A DNA stretch of 64,000 nucleotides from Campylobacter concisus. Its GTDB lineage: Bacteria; Campylobacterota; Campylobacteria; Campylobacterales; Campylobacteraceae. The position numbers were made by a program, and so were the translations under genes. This document shows, piece by piece, positions 34,987 to 42,972 of the stretch. The stretch lies in contig NZ_CP060705.1 of the NCBI RefSeq assembly GCF_003048835.2, positions 1,674,001 through 1,738,000 on the forward strand, written 5' to 3'. Within the stretch, counting starts at the first letter, position 1. Every line of letters begins with the position of its first letter. The notes below the pieces were generated by a model. That model saw only the letters and a list, made by a program, of their open reading frames with translations. It ran no database searches and was not told where the DNA came from.

Positions 34987-35619
34987 ATGGTAATGACACA
35001 CTACATGGAGCTTTTATCGCTCAATCAACCTTACAATCTAATCCTCTTCATGGTGATACCTGTGGGGCTTACGGAGCTTTTAGTGGCGATGGAGTTTCTC
35101 ACTATGTATCACATGGATAGCGGCAAAAATGCTGGCTTTAAGGCTGTTGGCAAATTTGCTGGCATAGTGCTTGGGGTCTATTTTACAGCTCTTGTGATCT
35201 ATTTTATGGCAAAAATTTATCCAAGTATAAAATGGCGTGGATATGCCGATGTCATCGCTGTCTACTCATATCTCATCAGCGTCATACCACTTCTTGGCAT
35301 CGCGCTTTTAGAGCTAAATTTGATCTACAAAAACGCAAGCGAAAAGGCAAAGCTAAAGCTTCACTTTTGCCTACTCATATTTGCCTTGATCGTCGCACAC
35401 GTCGCAATGATATTTGGCATGGTTGATCCTACCATAACTGGCTACAAGGCTGAAAACGGTGAGATGGGTATGCATATGAATATGCCGATGAACATGCCAG
35501 CAGATATGCCAATGCACGATCACCACAAGATGATGCAAAATATGGGTGAGATGCATATGAATATGATGATGCAAAATATGAGTGATGATAACTCAACTAA
35601 TATGCACATGCATCACTAA
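34987..35619 (+). CDS. Membrane protein with Met/His-rich C-terminal tail
   Basis: 210 aa. Four predicted helices (about 15-38, 55-77, 90-113, 126-146) followed by a tail (157-210) that has 19 Met and 8 His in 54 residues, including MHDHHKMM and a final MHMHH. Such tails bind Cu(I), Ag(I) or Ni(II) in known proteins. I do not recognise the membrane part with confidence. SD AAAGGA lies 6 bases before the start. It has its own 125-bp upstream region and stands between torD and rmuC. Metal handling is inferred from composition only. Confidence 0.75.
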   Translation: MVMTHYMELLSLNQPYNLILFMVIPVGLTELLVAMEFLTMYHMDSGKNAGFKAVGKFAGIVLGVYFTALVIYFMAKIYPSIKWRGYADVIAVYSYLISVIPLLGIALLELNLIYKNASEKAKLKLHFCLLIFALIVAHVAMIFGMVDPTITGYKAENGEMGMHMNMPMNMPADMPMHDHHKMMQNMGEMHMNMMMQNMSDDNSTNMHMHH

Positions 35620-35636
35620 ATTTAAAAGCTCCAAAT

Positions 35637-37463
35637 TTACTCTTTAGAGCTAGCTAGCAAGATCTCTCTAGGTCTTGCTTCAAGCTCTTTTATCTGCGTA
35701 TCTTTGGGATTTATAGCGATCTTTTTAAATTTCTCCAACCTGCTATCAAGCCCACCTTGTCCGCTCACGCTTTTAACGACCTCGTTAAAGTTATCATTTA
35801 CCGATCTCACCGAGTTTCCAAGCCTATTTAGCTTCTCAGCGACGGTGCAAAATTTCTCATAAATTTCATTTGCGCTTTTTAAAATTTCCTTCGCCTCTTT
35901 GTTGCCATTTTCCATGCGCCATAAATTTGCCACCACACGAAGTAGCGGCATGAGCGTCGTGTGCGAGACTAGCACCACTTTTTTCTCATAGCCGTAGTTA
36001 AACAAATTTGGATCAAATTTCAAAGCCTCCAAAAATGCCGGCTCAACTGGCACAAACATCAGCACAAAATCAGGGCTTTTCACAAGCGATGAGTAGTCTT
36101 TTTTAGCTAGCTCGTCAATGTGTTTTTTTATTGAGGCGATATGCTCGCCAAGAGCTAGCTTGCTCTGGGCTAGATCAGCCGCCGCAACTGCTTTTTCGTA
36201 GGCATGGAGTGAGACTTTGCTGTCTATTATCATCTGTTTATCGTCTGGGAAATTTATGACAAAGTCAGGTATGAGCTTTTTGCCGCTCACGTCAAAACTC
36301 TCTTGCGTCGTGTAGTGCGTGCCCTTTTCTAGCCCTGCAGCTTCCAGCGTGCGCTCAAGCTGCATCTCGCCCCAGTTGCCAAGGACCTTGTTGCTGCCTT
36401 TTAGCGCCGTGCTTAGTGAGTTTGCCTCTTTTGACATATTTTTGCCAAGCTCGACCACCTCTTTTAGCTGCGCACTAAGCTCGCCTGCGCTCTTTTGCGA
36501 GTCGCTGTGGGCGTCATTTACTCTCTTTTCAAAGCTTGTTATCTTCTCTCCAAGTGGCGTTAGCAAGAGCTCAAGCGACTCTTTGCTGTTTTTTGAGAAA
36601 TTTGCACTTTTTTCTTCAAATATCTTATTTGCAAGGTTTGCAAACTCTAAATTTAGCTCGTTTTTTACCTTTTTTAAATTCTCTTCTTGCGATCTTAGGA
36701 TGTTTTCTTTGGCCTCGATCTCGCTTTTTAGTGCGACAAGCTCACACTCTAGTTCATTAACACGTTTGTGAGATTTTTTAAATTCATCATCTTTAAAGTC
36801 AAGTTCATTTTGCACTTTATTTAAATTTTCTTCTTGTGATATTAAGCTTTTCTCTTTTGTCTCCACCTTGCTTTTTAGAGAAATTATTTCACACCTTAAC
36901 TCATTTTCTAGTTCATAAGATTTTTTTAAATTAATCTCTTTTAAATTGAGCTCACTTTTTGCCTTGTTTAAATTCTCTTCTTGTGATCTTAGGATGTTTT
37001 CTTTGGCCTCGATCTCACTTTTTAGTGCGACGATAGCGCGTTTTAGCTCATTTTCACTCTCGTTTGATCTTTTTAGCTCATCCTCTTTTGCACCAAGCTC
37101 GTTTTGTAAATTTAAAGATAGCGTCTTTGCCATCTCAGCCATCTTTGTCTGGCTGCCAAGCTCCTCGTTTAGACGCCTTAGCTCGCGCTCTAGCTCATCC
37201 TCTTTTTCATCTTTTTGCTTGAGCGAAATTTTATACTCGTCTAAATTTTTAGCTAGCTCATTTATCTTGTCGTTATTTGCTTCAAGCTTTGCTCTTTGCT
37301 CGATATTTAGCCGCTCGCTATCTTTTAGCTCATCTTGTAAATTTTCTAAATTTTCTCTTTGTTTTGCCTTCTGCAAATTTGCATTTATCAAAAAAGCTAC
37401 TAGTATCACGCAAACAAGCGCAAGGGCCGCTATCAAAATATATAAATTTTCTATCGTTAGCAC
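35637..37463 (-). CDS. rmuC: RmuC-like DNA recombination protein
   Basis: 608 aa. N-terminal membrane helix (5-24), a long coiled coil (about 28-290) and the RmuC nuclease-like domain (about 310-590: LGNWGEMQLERTLEAAGLEKGTHY, PDFVINFPDDKQMIIDSKVSLHAYE, LMFVPVEPAFLEAL). RmuC limits recombination at inverted repeats. The coiled coil contains three copies of a 49-residue unit (7 heptads), 147 bp each, listed separately. Convergent with the Met/His-rich gene, 17 bp apart. Confidence 0.92.
   Translation of the reverse strand: MLTIENLYILIAALALVCVILVAFLINANLQKAKQRENLENLQDELKDSERLNIEQRAKLEANNDKINELAKNLDEYKISLKQKDEKEDELERELRRLNEELGSQTKMAEMAKTLSLNLQNELGAKEDELKRSNESENELKRAIVALKSEIEAKENILRSQEENLNKAKSELNLKEINLKKSYELENELRCEIISLKSKVETKEKSLISQEENLNKVQNELDFKDDEFKKSHKRVNELECELVALKSEIEAKENILRSQEENLKKVKNELNLEFANLANKIFEEKSANFSKNSKESLELLLTPLGEKITSFEKRVNDAHSDSQKSAGELSAQLKEVVELGKNMSKEANSLSTALKGSNKVLGNWGEMQLERTLEAAGLEKGTHYTTQESFDVSGKKLIPDFVINFPDDKQMIIDSKVSLHAYEKAVAAADLAQSKLALGEHIASIKKHIDELAKKDYSSLVKSPDFVLMFVPVEPAFLEALKFDPNLFNYGYEKKVVLVSHTTLMPLLRVVANLWRMENGNKEAKEILKSANEIYEKFCTVAEKLNRLGNSVRSVNDNFNEVVKSVSGQGGLDSRLEKFKKIAINPKDTQIKELEARPREILLASSKE
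36611..37051 (-). repeat. Three 147-bp tandem repeats inside rmuC
   Basis: The segment AAATTCTCTTCTTG-GAT recurs with starts at 36676, 36823 and 36970, exactly 147 bp apart. The outer two copies are nearly identical over 60 bases; the middle one is diverged. Each copy encodes a 49-residue unit beginning KSEIEAKENILRSQEENL or a variant. Boundaries given are approximate. Confidence 0.85.
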
Positions 37464-37576
37464 TAAAATTTCCTTTTAAATTTTGGCTTTATTATATTTG
37501 AAAATTTGTAAAAGAGTTGTGAAAAATAGCTTGCAACCAAAAAGGAGAGATAAAATTTAGTGGTTAAATTTAATAA

Positions 37577-37713
37577 ATTTAGGCGAAGTATTTTTCGCTT
37601 AGACGAGACGGTTTTAAATTTTGTGACGGGAGTTACCGAGTGGGTAATGACCGAGCAAAATTTAAAACCAACGAAGTATAAGTAGAAAAAGACAAGCCTA
37701 AAGAGTCTAAATT
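37577..37713. repeat. Nested inverted repeat between rmuC and the polyamine gene
   Basis: A perfect 14-bp pair GGTTTTAAATTTTG (37610-37623) and CAAAATTTAAAACC (37656-37669) encloses a small hairpin TTACC-GAGTG-GGTAA (37633-37647). Outside it, AAATTTAGGC (37575-37584) pairs in part with GCCTAAAGAGTCTAAATTT (37696-37714). No gene in the 250 bp between rmuC and the next stop. Could be a dispersed repeat, a terminator or a structured RNA. Confidence 0.6.
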
Positions 37714-38925
37714 TTAAACTTCGTATCTCTCTCCTGGCTTCATTTCTATCATCTCCCACGGCAACCCCTGCTTATTTAGCTCGTCCATGAAAGGTTTTGC
37801 GTCAAAATTCTCCATGTTAAAGACGCCTTTTCCGCTCCAGATGCCTTTTGCCACCATTAGTGAGCCGATCATCGCTGGCACGCCCGTGGTGTAGCTAACA
37901 GCCTGCGCGCCTGTCTCAGCGTAGCAAGCCTCGTGATCGCATACGTTGTAGATATAGACTTGGCGCTCTTTGCCATCTTTTAGCCCACGTATCACGCAGC
38001 CGATGTTTGTTTTGCCTTTTGTGCGAGGGCCAAGACTTGCAGGGTCAGGTAGAAGCGTCTTTAAAAACTGGATCGGCACGATTTTCATGCCGTTATGCTC
38101 GACTTCGTCTATGCGCAGCATTCCCACGTTTTCTAGGCACTTCATGTGAGTTAGGTAGCTTTGTCCAAAGGTCATGAAAAAGCGAATTCTCTTTAGTCCT
38201 TTGATGTTTTTAACTAAGCTTTCAAGCTCCTCGTGATAGAGCAGGTAGCTATCTTTGACGCCAACTTTTGGGTAGTCCCACTTAAACATGATCTGCATCG
38301 GCTTTGTCTCGATCCACTTGCCAGCCTCCCAGTAGCGGCCATTTGCGCTAACTTCGCGTAAATTTATCTCTGGGTTGAAATTTGTCGCAAATGGATATCC
38401 GTGATCGCCAGCGTTGCAGTCTAGGATGTCGATCTCGTGGATCTCGTCAAATAAATTTTGCTGTGCATAAGCGCAAAATACGTTTGTCACGCCTGGGTCA
38501 AAGCCAGAGCCAAGAAGCGCCATGGTGCCAGCGTTTTTGAAGTCACTATCCTTCGCCCACTGCAGCTTATACTCAAATTTCGCCGTGTCTGGGTGCTCGT
38601 AGTTTGCGGTGTCGATGTAAGGTATGCCAGTTTGCACGCAAGCGTCCATAAGAGTTAGGTCTTGATATGGCAGCGCGACATTTAGAAGCAAATCAGCCTT
38701 TGTTTGCTTGATAAGCTCTACCACGGCAGCTGTGTCGTCAGCGTCGATTTGCGCGGTGTTTATCTGCACGCCAAGGCGATCTTTTATAAATTTAGCGATC
38801 GCGTCGCACTTGCTTTTTGTGCGGCTTGCAAGGGTGATATTTGTAAAAACGTCCGAGTTCATCGCACATTTTACGGTTGCGACTTGGCTAACGCCGCCTG
38901 CACCGATGATTAAGATATTTGACAT
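37714..38925 (-). CDS. Carboxy(nor)spermidine dehydrogenase, saccharopine dehydrogenase family
   Basis: 403 aa. Rossmann start ILIIGAGGVSQVATVKCAMN, then ASRTKSKCDAIA, and ALLGSGFDPGVTNVFCAYA and DCNAGDHGYPFATNFNPEINLREVS, the wording of the Lys1-like carboxyspermidine synthase group. It condenses aspartate semialdehyde with putrescine or diaminopropane to the carboxylated precursor later decarboxylated by NspC, the spermidine route used by Campylobacter, which lacks SpeE. No nspC gene is seen in this window. Confidence 0.88.
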   Translation of the reverse strand: MSNILIIGAGGVSQVATVKCAMNSDVFTNITLASRTKSKCDAIAKFIKDRLGVQINTAQIDADDTAAVVELIKQTKADLLLNVALPYQDLTLMDACVQTGIPYIDTANYEHPDTAKFEYKLQWAKDSDFKNAGTMALLGSGFDPGVTNVFCAYAQQNLFDEIHEIDILDCNAGDHGYPFATNFNPEINLREVSANGRYWEAGKWIETKPMQIMFKWDYPKVGVKDSYLLYHEELESLVKNIKGLKRIRFFMTFGQSYLTHMKCLENVGMLRIDEVEHNGMKIVPIQFLKTLLPDPASLGPRTKGKTNIGCVIRGLKDGKERQVYIYNVCDHEACYAETGAQAVSYTTGVPAMIGSLMVAKGIWSGKGVFNMENFDAKPFMDELNKQGLPWEMIEMKPGERYEV

Positions 38926-39018
38926 TTTTGGCTCCTTAAAATTTTAGTGATTTTAGCAAAGTTAATATAAATTTCTAGCTTCGAAAGGTAAAATGAGCCA
39001 AATTTTAAAGGTAAAAAG

Positions 39019-39741
39019 ATGAAGAAAATTTTGCCATTTTTAGCGCCTATTTGCCTCTTTGCAAGTAGCTGCGACGAGCTGGTGCAAGAGAGCGTAAATG
39101 AGTTTTATAAAAGTGATAGAAATTTAGCTCGTGCTATAAATTTAGCCACGCAAGCAAGCGAGGCATGCCTAAAGGCTGGCGATACCCAGCAGGCGATCAC
39201 TTCGCTCATAAATGGCGCCAGCATGTGCATGGTAAATAAAGAGCCACAAAAGACGCTAGAGCTCTCACAAAGAGCACTTGAGCTCGCGGCAAACGTTAGC
39301 GACAAACTACTGCTAGCACGCTCTTATCAAAACATAGGTGCAGCAGAAAAGATGCTAGGCAAATATGACGAAGCGCTTGCTAATTTTCAAGAAGCTCTAA
39401 AAATTTATGATGCCACGCCAAATACCCCAATGCACGACGAACTCGTCTGCATAAAAGGCATCGCAGGCACCTACTACCTAAAAAATGACTTTGACAAAGC
39501 CCATGAAAACCACCTTTTAGCGCTAAATTTACTTGATATCACGCCAGAGCTAAGTGGCAACGAGCTTGTGCGCTCGGAGCTTTTAGTAGAGCTTGCCAAC
39601 GATCTAGCAAAGCTTAAGCAAAATGACGAAGCCGCCAAAAACTACAAAAAAGTGCTTGAAATTTTAAAAGGCAAGGAGCAAAACCCTCGCGCGCTGGGTC
39701 TTTTGGAGCGAGCTAGCAAAGGACTAAAGGAGCTTAACTAA
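39019..39741 (+). CDS. Secreted TPR-repeat protein
   Basis: 240 aa. Signal peptide MKKILPFLAPICLFASS followed by Cys, which may be a signal peptidase II site (ASSC is not an ideal lipobox). The mature protein is built of tetratricopeptide repeats, for example ARSYQNIGAAEKMLGKYDEALANFQEALKIYD and ANDLAKLKQNDEAAKNYKKVLEIL. Unknown partner. Its 3' end overlaps the convergent rdgB by 8 nt. Confidence 0.8.
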   Translation: MKKILPFLAPICLFASSCDELVQESVNEFYKSDRNLARAINLATQASEACLKAGDTQQAITSLINGASMCMVNKEPQKTLELSQRALELAANVSDKLLLARSYQNIGAAEKMLGKYDEALANFQEALKIYDATPNTPMHDELVCIKGIAGTYYLKNDFDKAHENHLLALNLLDITPELSGNELVRSELLVELANDLAKLKQNDEAAKNYKKVLEILKGKEQNPRALGLLERASKGLKELN

Positions 39742-39758
39742 AGTTTTTCTTTAGGCTC
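39730..39758. terminator. Bidirectional terminator embedded in two overlapping gene ends
   Basis: GAGC (39730-39733) and CTAAAG (39738-39743) pair with CTTTAG (39749-39754) and GCTC (39755-39758). The structure covers the last codons of the TPR gene and of rdgB, whose reading frames overlap here. Confidence 0.6.
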
Positions 39759-40375
39759 TTTAATACAAAATTTGCAAGCTCGAGCCCCTTTGAGCGGTGC
39801 GAGATTTTTAGCTTTGTGCCCTCATCTAGCTCGCCAAGCGTCTTTGTAAAGCCATTTGGGATAAAAAGTGCGTCGTAGCCAAAGCCGTTTGTGCCACGCT
39901 CCTCGTTTATCGCTTCGCCATACATAAAGCCATGCGTCGTGTAGTCGCCAAATTTTGAGCTAATAGCGATACAGGCGGTGTAGTGAGCTGGTGAGCTCTT
40001 TAAATTTAGCGCCTTTAGCTTGCTAATCAGCTTTGCTCTGTTGTTTGCGTCATTTGCGTTTTTGCCGCACACTTTGCCATTTTCATCAAGGTCAAAGTAG
40101 CGCGCTGAGTAGATCCCTGGCTCGCCACCAAGTGCATCCACGCTGATGCCACTATCATCGCTAAGCGAGATAAATTCGCCCTCATGCCCAAGCTCTTTAA
40201 GCTTTGCAAAGACAGCTTTTGACTTTATGAGTGCGTTTTCTTGAAAGCTACTGCCATCTTCAACTATCTCAAATGGCTTTACAACCTCGCTCAGAGCGTA
40301 AATTTCATAGCCTTTTAAAAACTCTTTTATCTCTTTTACTTTGTCTAAATTTGACGTTGCAAGCACGATTTTCAT
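39734..40375 (-). CDS. rdgB: Non-canonical purine NTP pyrophosphatase (Ham1/RdgB)
   Basis: 213 aa. Removes ITP, dITP and XTP from the nucleotide pool. Starts IVLATSNLDKVKEIKEFL, with ENALIKSKAVF, SLSDDSGISVDALGGEPGIYSARY, and GTNGFGYDALFIPNG, all signatures of the family. Divergent from the MFS transporter with 110 bp between them. Confidence 0.95.
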   Translation of the reverse strand: MKIVLATSNLDKVKEIKEFLKGYEIYALSEVVKPFEIVEDGSSFQENALIKSKAVFAKLKELGHEGEFISLSDDSGISVDALGGEPGIYSARYFDLDENGKVCGKNANDANNRAKLISKLKALNLKSSPAHYTACIAISSKFGDYTTHGFMYGEAINEERGTNGFGYDALFIPNGFTKTLGELDEGTKLKISHRSKGLELANFVLKSLKKNFS

Positions 40376-40485
40376 TGCAAAACTCCTTGATTTTTGGGCG
40401 TATTTTACATAAAAGTAGATTAAATTTTTAAATTTAGATTAGTGTTAAAATGATAAAATTAAGGCTTTTAAACGAAGGGAAATTT

Positions 40486-41787
40486 ATGTTAAAAAGTGTT
40501 TTGCCACTATCTTTTATCATCGCAAGCAGATTTTTAGGTCTTTTTATCGTCCTGCCAGTTCTTAGCCTCTATGCCCTAAATTTAGAGGGCGCGAACGAAT
40601 TTTTAGTGGGGCTAATAGTAGGCGTCTATGCGATCTCACAGATGATATTTCAAGTACCTTTTGGCGCACTCTCAGACAAGATAGGCCGCAAAAAAGCCCT
40701 AACCATAGGCCTTTTGGTCTTTGTAGTAGGCTCTATCGTCTGCGCTCTAGCAAGCGACATCTACACTATGCTATTTGGCAGGTTTTTGCAAGGCATCGGA
40801 GCGGTCGGAGCAGTGGCAACAGCGATGATAAGCGACTTTGTAACAGAAGAAAACCGCTCAAAAGCCATGGCGATCATGGGGGCTTTTATAGGGCTTAGCT
40901 TTACGCTTTCTATGGTGCTTGGGCCGCTACTTGCTAGAAGCTACGGCCTATCAAGCCTCTTTTACTTTAGCGCCGCACTTAGCCTACTTTGCGTGGTGCT
41001 ACTCTACACCGTCGTGCCAAAAGAGATAAAAGTGAGCGAAAAGGCCGAGAAAGTGCCATTTGGCAAGCTCTTTTTACAAAAAGACTATATGATCATAAAT
41101 TTCACCTCTTTTATGCAAAAAATGCTTACAAGTATCGCATTCTTGGCGATCCCGATCATATTAGTAAAAGAGTATGGCTATGAAAGTGGTGAGCTTTACA
41201 AGGTCTATACGCTTGGCGCCGTGCTTGGCTTTTTGGCTATGGGGCTGGCTGGATTTTTAGGCGACGGCAAGGGACTTAGCAAGGTCATCTTGATAGCTGG
41301 CACGCTGCTTTTTGGGCTAACCTACGCCATTTTTGCCTTTAGCTTTACGCTTTTTGTCTTTGTGCTTGGCGTGGCAATATTTTTCGTTGGCTTTAACATG
41401 CACGAGCCCATCATGCAATCAACCGCGACCAAGTTTGTAAAATCCTCACAAAAAGGCACCGCTCTTGGCGTTTTTAACTCATTTGGCTACCTTGGCAGCT
41501 TCGCTGGAGGCGCCGTTGGCGGATATGTCCTGCACGCATTTGACTTTAAAACGCTAGCCATCATCTGCGTGGTGCTTTGCGTGATCTGGCTTGTTTTGCT
41601 ATTTAGCTTGAGTGATCCAAGAATCTTTAAAAATATCTACCTAAGCCCAGAAGCGAGCTTAAATTTAGAGCTTCTAAACAGCCAAAAAGGCGTGGTGGAT
41701 TATTACAAAAACGAGAAAAATCAAGTGATCAAATTTGACTCTCGCCTAACAAGCGAGGCGGCTTTAAAAGAGAGCTTGAAGTTTTGA
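40486..41787 (+). CDS. MFS transporter, YajR-like
   Basis: 433 aa from the ATG at 40486 (GAAGGG upstream; the frame is open to 40450). Twelve membrane helices; MFS motif A GALSDKIGRKKALTIG between helices 2 and 3 and GRFLQGIGAVGAVATAMISD in helix 4. After helix 12 a cytoplasmic domain of about 55 residues (from LSPEASLNLELLNSQKG) is present, as in YajR. Substrate unknown. A possible -10 is TTAAAATG near 40444. The TGA stop is overlapped by the TTG start of the next gene. Confidence 0.85.
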   Translation: MLKSVLPLSFIIASRFLGLFIVLPVLSLYALNLEGANEFLVGLIVGVYAISQMIFQVPFGALSDKIGRKKALTIGLLVFVVGSIVCALASDIYTMLFGRFLQGIGAVGAVATAMISDFVTEENRSKAMAIMGAFIGLSFTLSMVLGPLLARSYGLSSLFYFSAALSLLCVVLLYTVVPKEIKVSEKAEKVPFGKLFLQKDYMIINFTSFMQKMLTSIAFLAIPIILVKEYGYESGELYKVYTLGAVLGFLAMGLAGFLGDGKGLSKVILIAGTLLFGLTYAIFAFSFTLFVFVLGVAIFFVGFNMHEPIMQSTATKFVKSSQKGTALGVFNSFGYLGSFAGGAVGGYVLHAFDFKTLAIICVVLCVIWLVLLFSLSDPRIFKNIYLSPEASLNLELLNSQKGVVDYYKNEKNQVIKFDSRLTSEAALKESLKF

Positions 41788-42923
41788 TCTACGACGTCAT
41801 CATCGTTGGTGCTGGCGCTAGCGGGCTCTTTTTAGGGGCAAATTTAAAAGGCAAAAAGGTTGCCATTTTAGAGAAAAACAGCAGCGCTGGCAAAAAAATC
41901 TTAGCAAGCGGTGGCGGTAGATGCAACATCACAAACCGCTTTGTAAGCGCCAAAAACTACCTTGGCAAGCAAAAAATTATAGAGCAAATTTTAAAAGTAC
42001 TAAACCCTGATCAAGTTTTGAAATTTTTTGGTGAGCTTAAATTTAGCGAGCAAAAGCAAAATCAATTTTTCTGTGATAGCGGCGCAAAGAGTGTTTTGAG
42101 CCTGCTTTTAAAAAGGCAAAATGCAGAGATTTTTTATAACAAAGAGGTTGCCGGCGCTAAAAAAGTAGATGAAATTTTTGAAATTTTGACAAAAGATGAG
42201 AAATTTAGAGCTAGAAATTTAGTCGTCGCAAGTGGCGGACTAAGCTACAAAGCACTTGGCGCAAGCGATGTTGGCTACAAGGTAGCTAGCGAATTTGGCC
42301 TTGAGCTCTCAATGCCTGCCCCAGCCCTTGTTGGCTTTAGCGTGCAAAAAGATGAGTTTTGGTTTAAAGAGCTTAGCGGCGTTAGTCTAAGCGCAGAGGT
42401 AGTGATAAACGCCAAAAACGATAGCCGTAAATTTATCGGCGACTTGCTTTTTACACATAGGGGCGTAAGTGGCCCAGCGATACTAAATGCCTCACTCTTT
42501 TGGCAAAATGGGCGAATTTGCATAAATTTTTTGCCTAAATTTAGTGAGAAAAATTTAGTAAATGGCAAAAAACAGCTTAGCTCGGTTTTGCCTTTGCCAA
42601 AGAGATTTGTGCTGGAGTTTTTAAGAAATTTTGGCTTAAAAGATAGAGCTTATTATGAATTTAGTGATGATGAAAAAAGCATCATAAAAAGGCTTTTTGC
42701 TTACGAGTTTGCCCCAGCTGGGACATTTGGCTTTGAAAGGGCTGAAGTTACAAAAGGTGGCGTGAAAACTAATTTTTTAGATGAAAATTTAGAGAGTAAA
42801 AGTGTAAAAGGAATTTATTTTATAGGTGAAGTTTTAGATATTACCGGTATGCTTGGCGGATATAACCTACATCTAGCCTTTGCAAGCGCTTTAAAGGTTG
42901 CTAGCGCTTTAAAAAATAGCTAA
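41784..42923 (+). CDS. BaiN/HI0933-type flavoprotein
   Basis: 379 aa, TTG start overlapping the MFS stop by 4 nt. FAD-binding start VIIVGAGASGLFLGANL, then EKNSSAGKKILASGGGRCNITN, typical of the HI0933 family, and a final EVLDITGMLGGYNLHLAFASA. NAD(P)/FAD-dependent oxidoreductase; the physiological substrate is not known. Coupled to the transporter but a functional link is unproven. Confidence 0.88.
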   Translation: MIYDVIIVGAGASGLFLGANLKGKKVAILEKNSSAGKKILASGGGRCNITNRFVSAKNYLGKQKIIEQILKVLNPDQVLKFFGELKFSEQKQNQFFCDSGAKSVLSLLLKRQNAEIFYNKEVAGAKKVDEIFEILTKDEKFRARNLVVASGGLSYKALGASDVGYKVASEFGLELSMPAPALVGFSVQKDEFWFKELSGVSLSAEVVINAKNDSRKFIGDLLFTHRGVSGPAILNASLFWQNGRICINFLPKFSEKNLVNGKKQLSSVLPLPKRFVLEFLRNFGLKDRAYYEFSDDEKSIIKRLFAYEFAPAGTFGFERAEVTKGGVKTNFLDENLESKSVKGIYFIGEVLDITGMLGGYNLHLAFASALKVASALKNS

Positions 42924-42934
42924 AAATCAGAGTG

Positions 42935-42972
42935 AAATTTAGCTAGTGGCAGCCAAAACTGCCACTAAATTT
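42935..42972. terminator. Bidirectional terminator between the flavoprotein and carB
   Basis: AAATTTAG plus AGTGGCAG pair with CTGCCACT plus AAATTT around CCAAAA. Strong GC core flanked by A/T arms, directly at the convergent ends; the right arm overlaps the carB stop codon. Confidence 0.8.

Noticed and set aside
35371..35574. His-rich minus-strand open frame opposite the Met/His tail
   Set aside because: Mirror image of CAT/ATG codons in the real gene. No SD and no plausible start context.
37463..37759. 98-codon minus-strand open frame over the nested repeat
   Set aside because: Covers the inverted repeat and the end of the polyamine gene, with no coding character.
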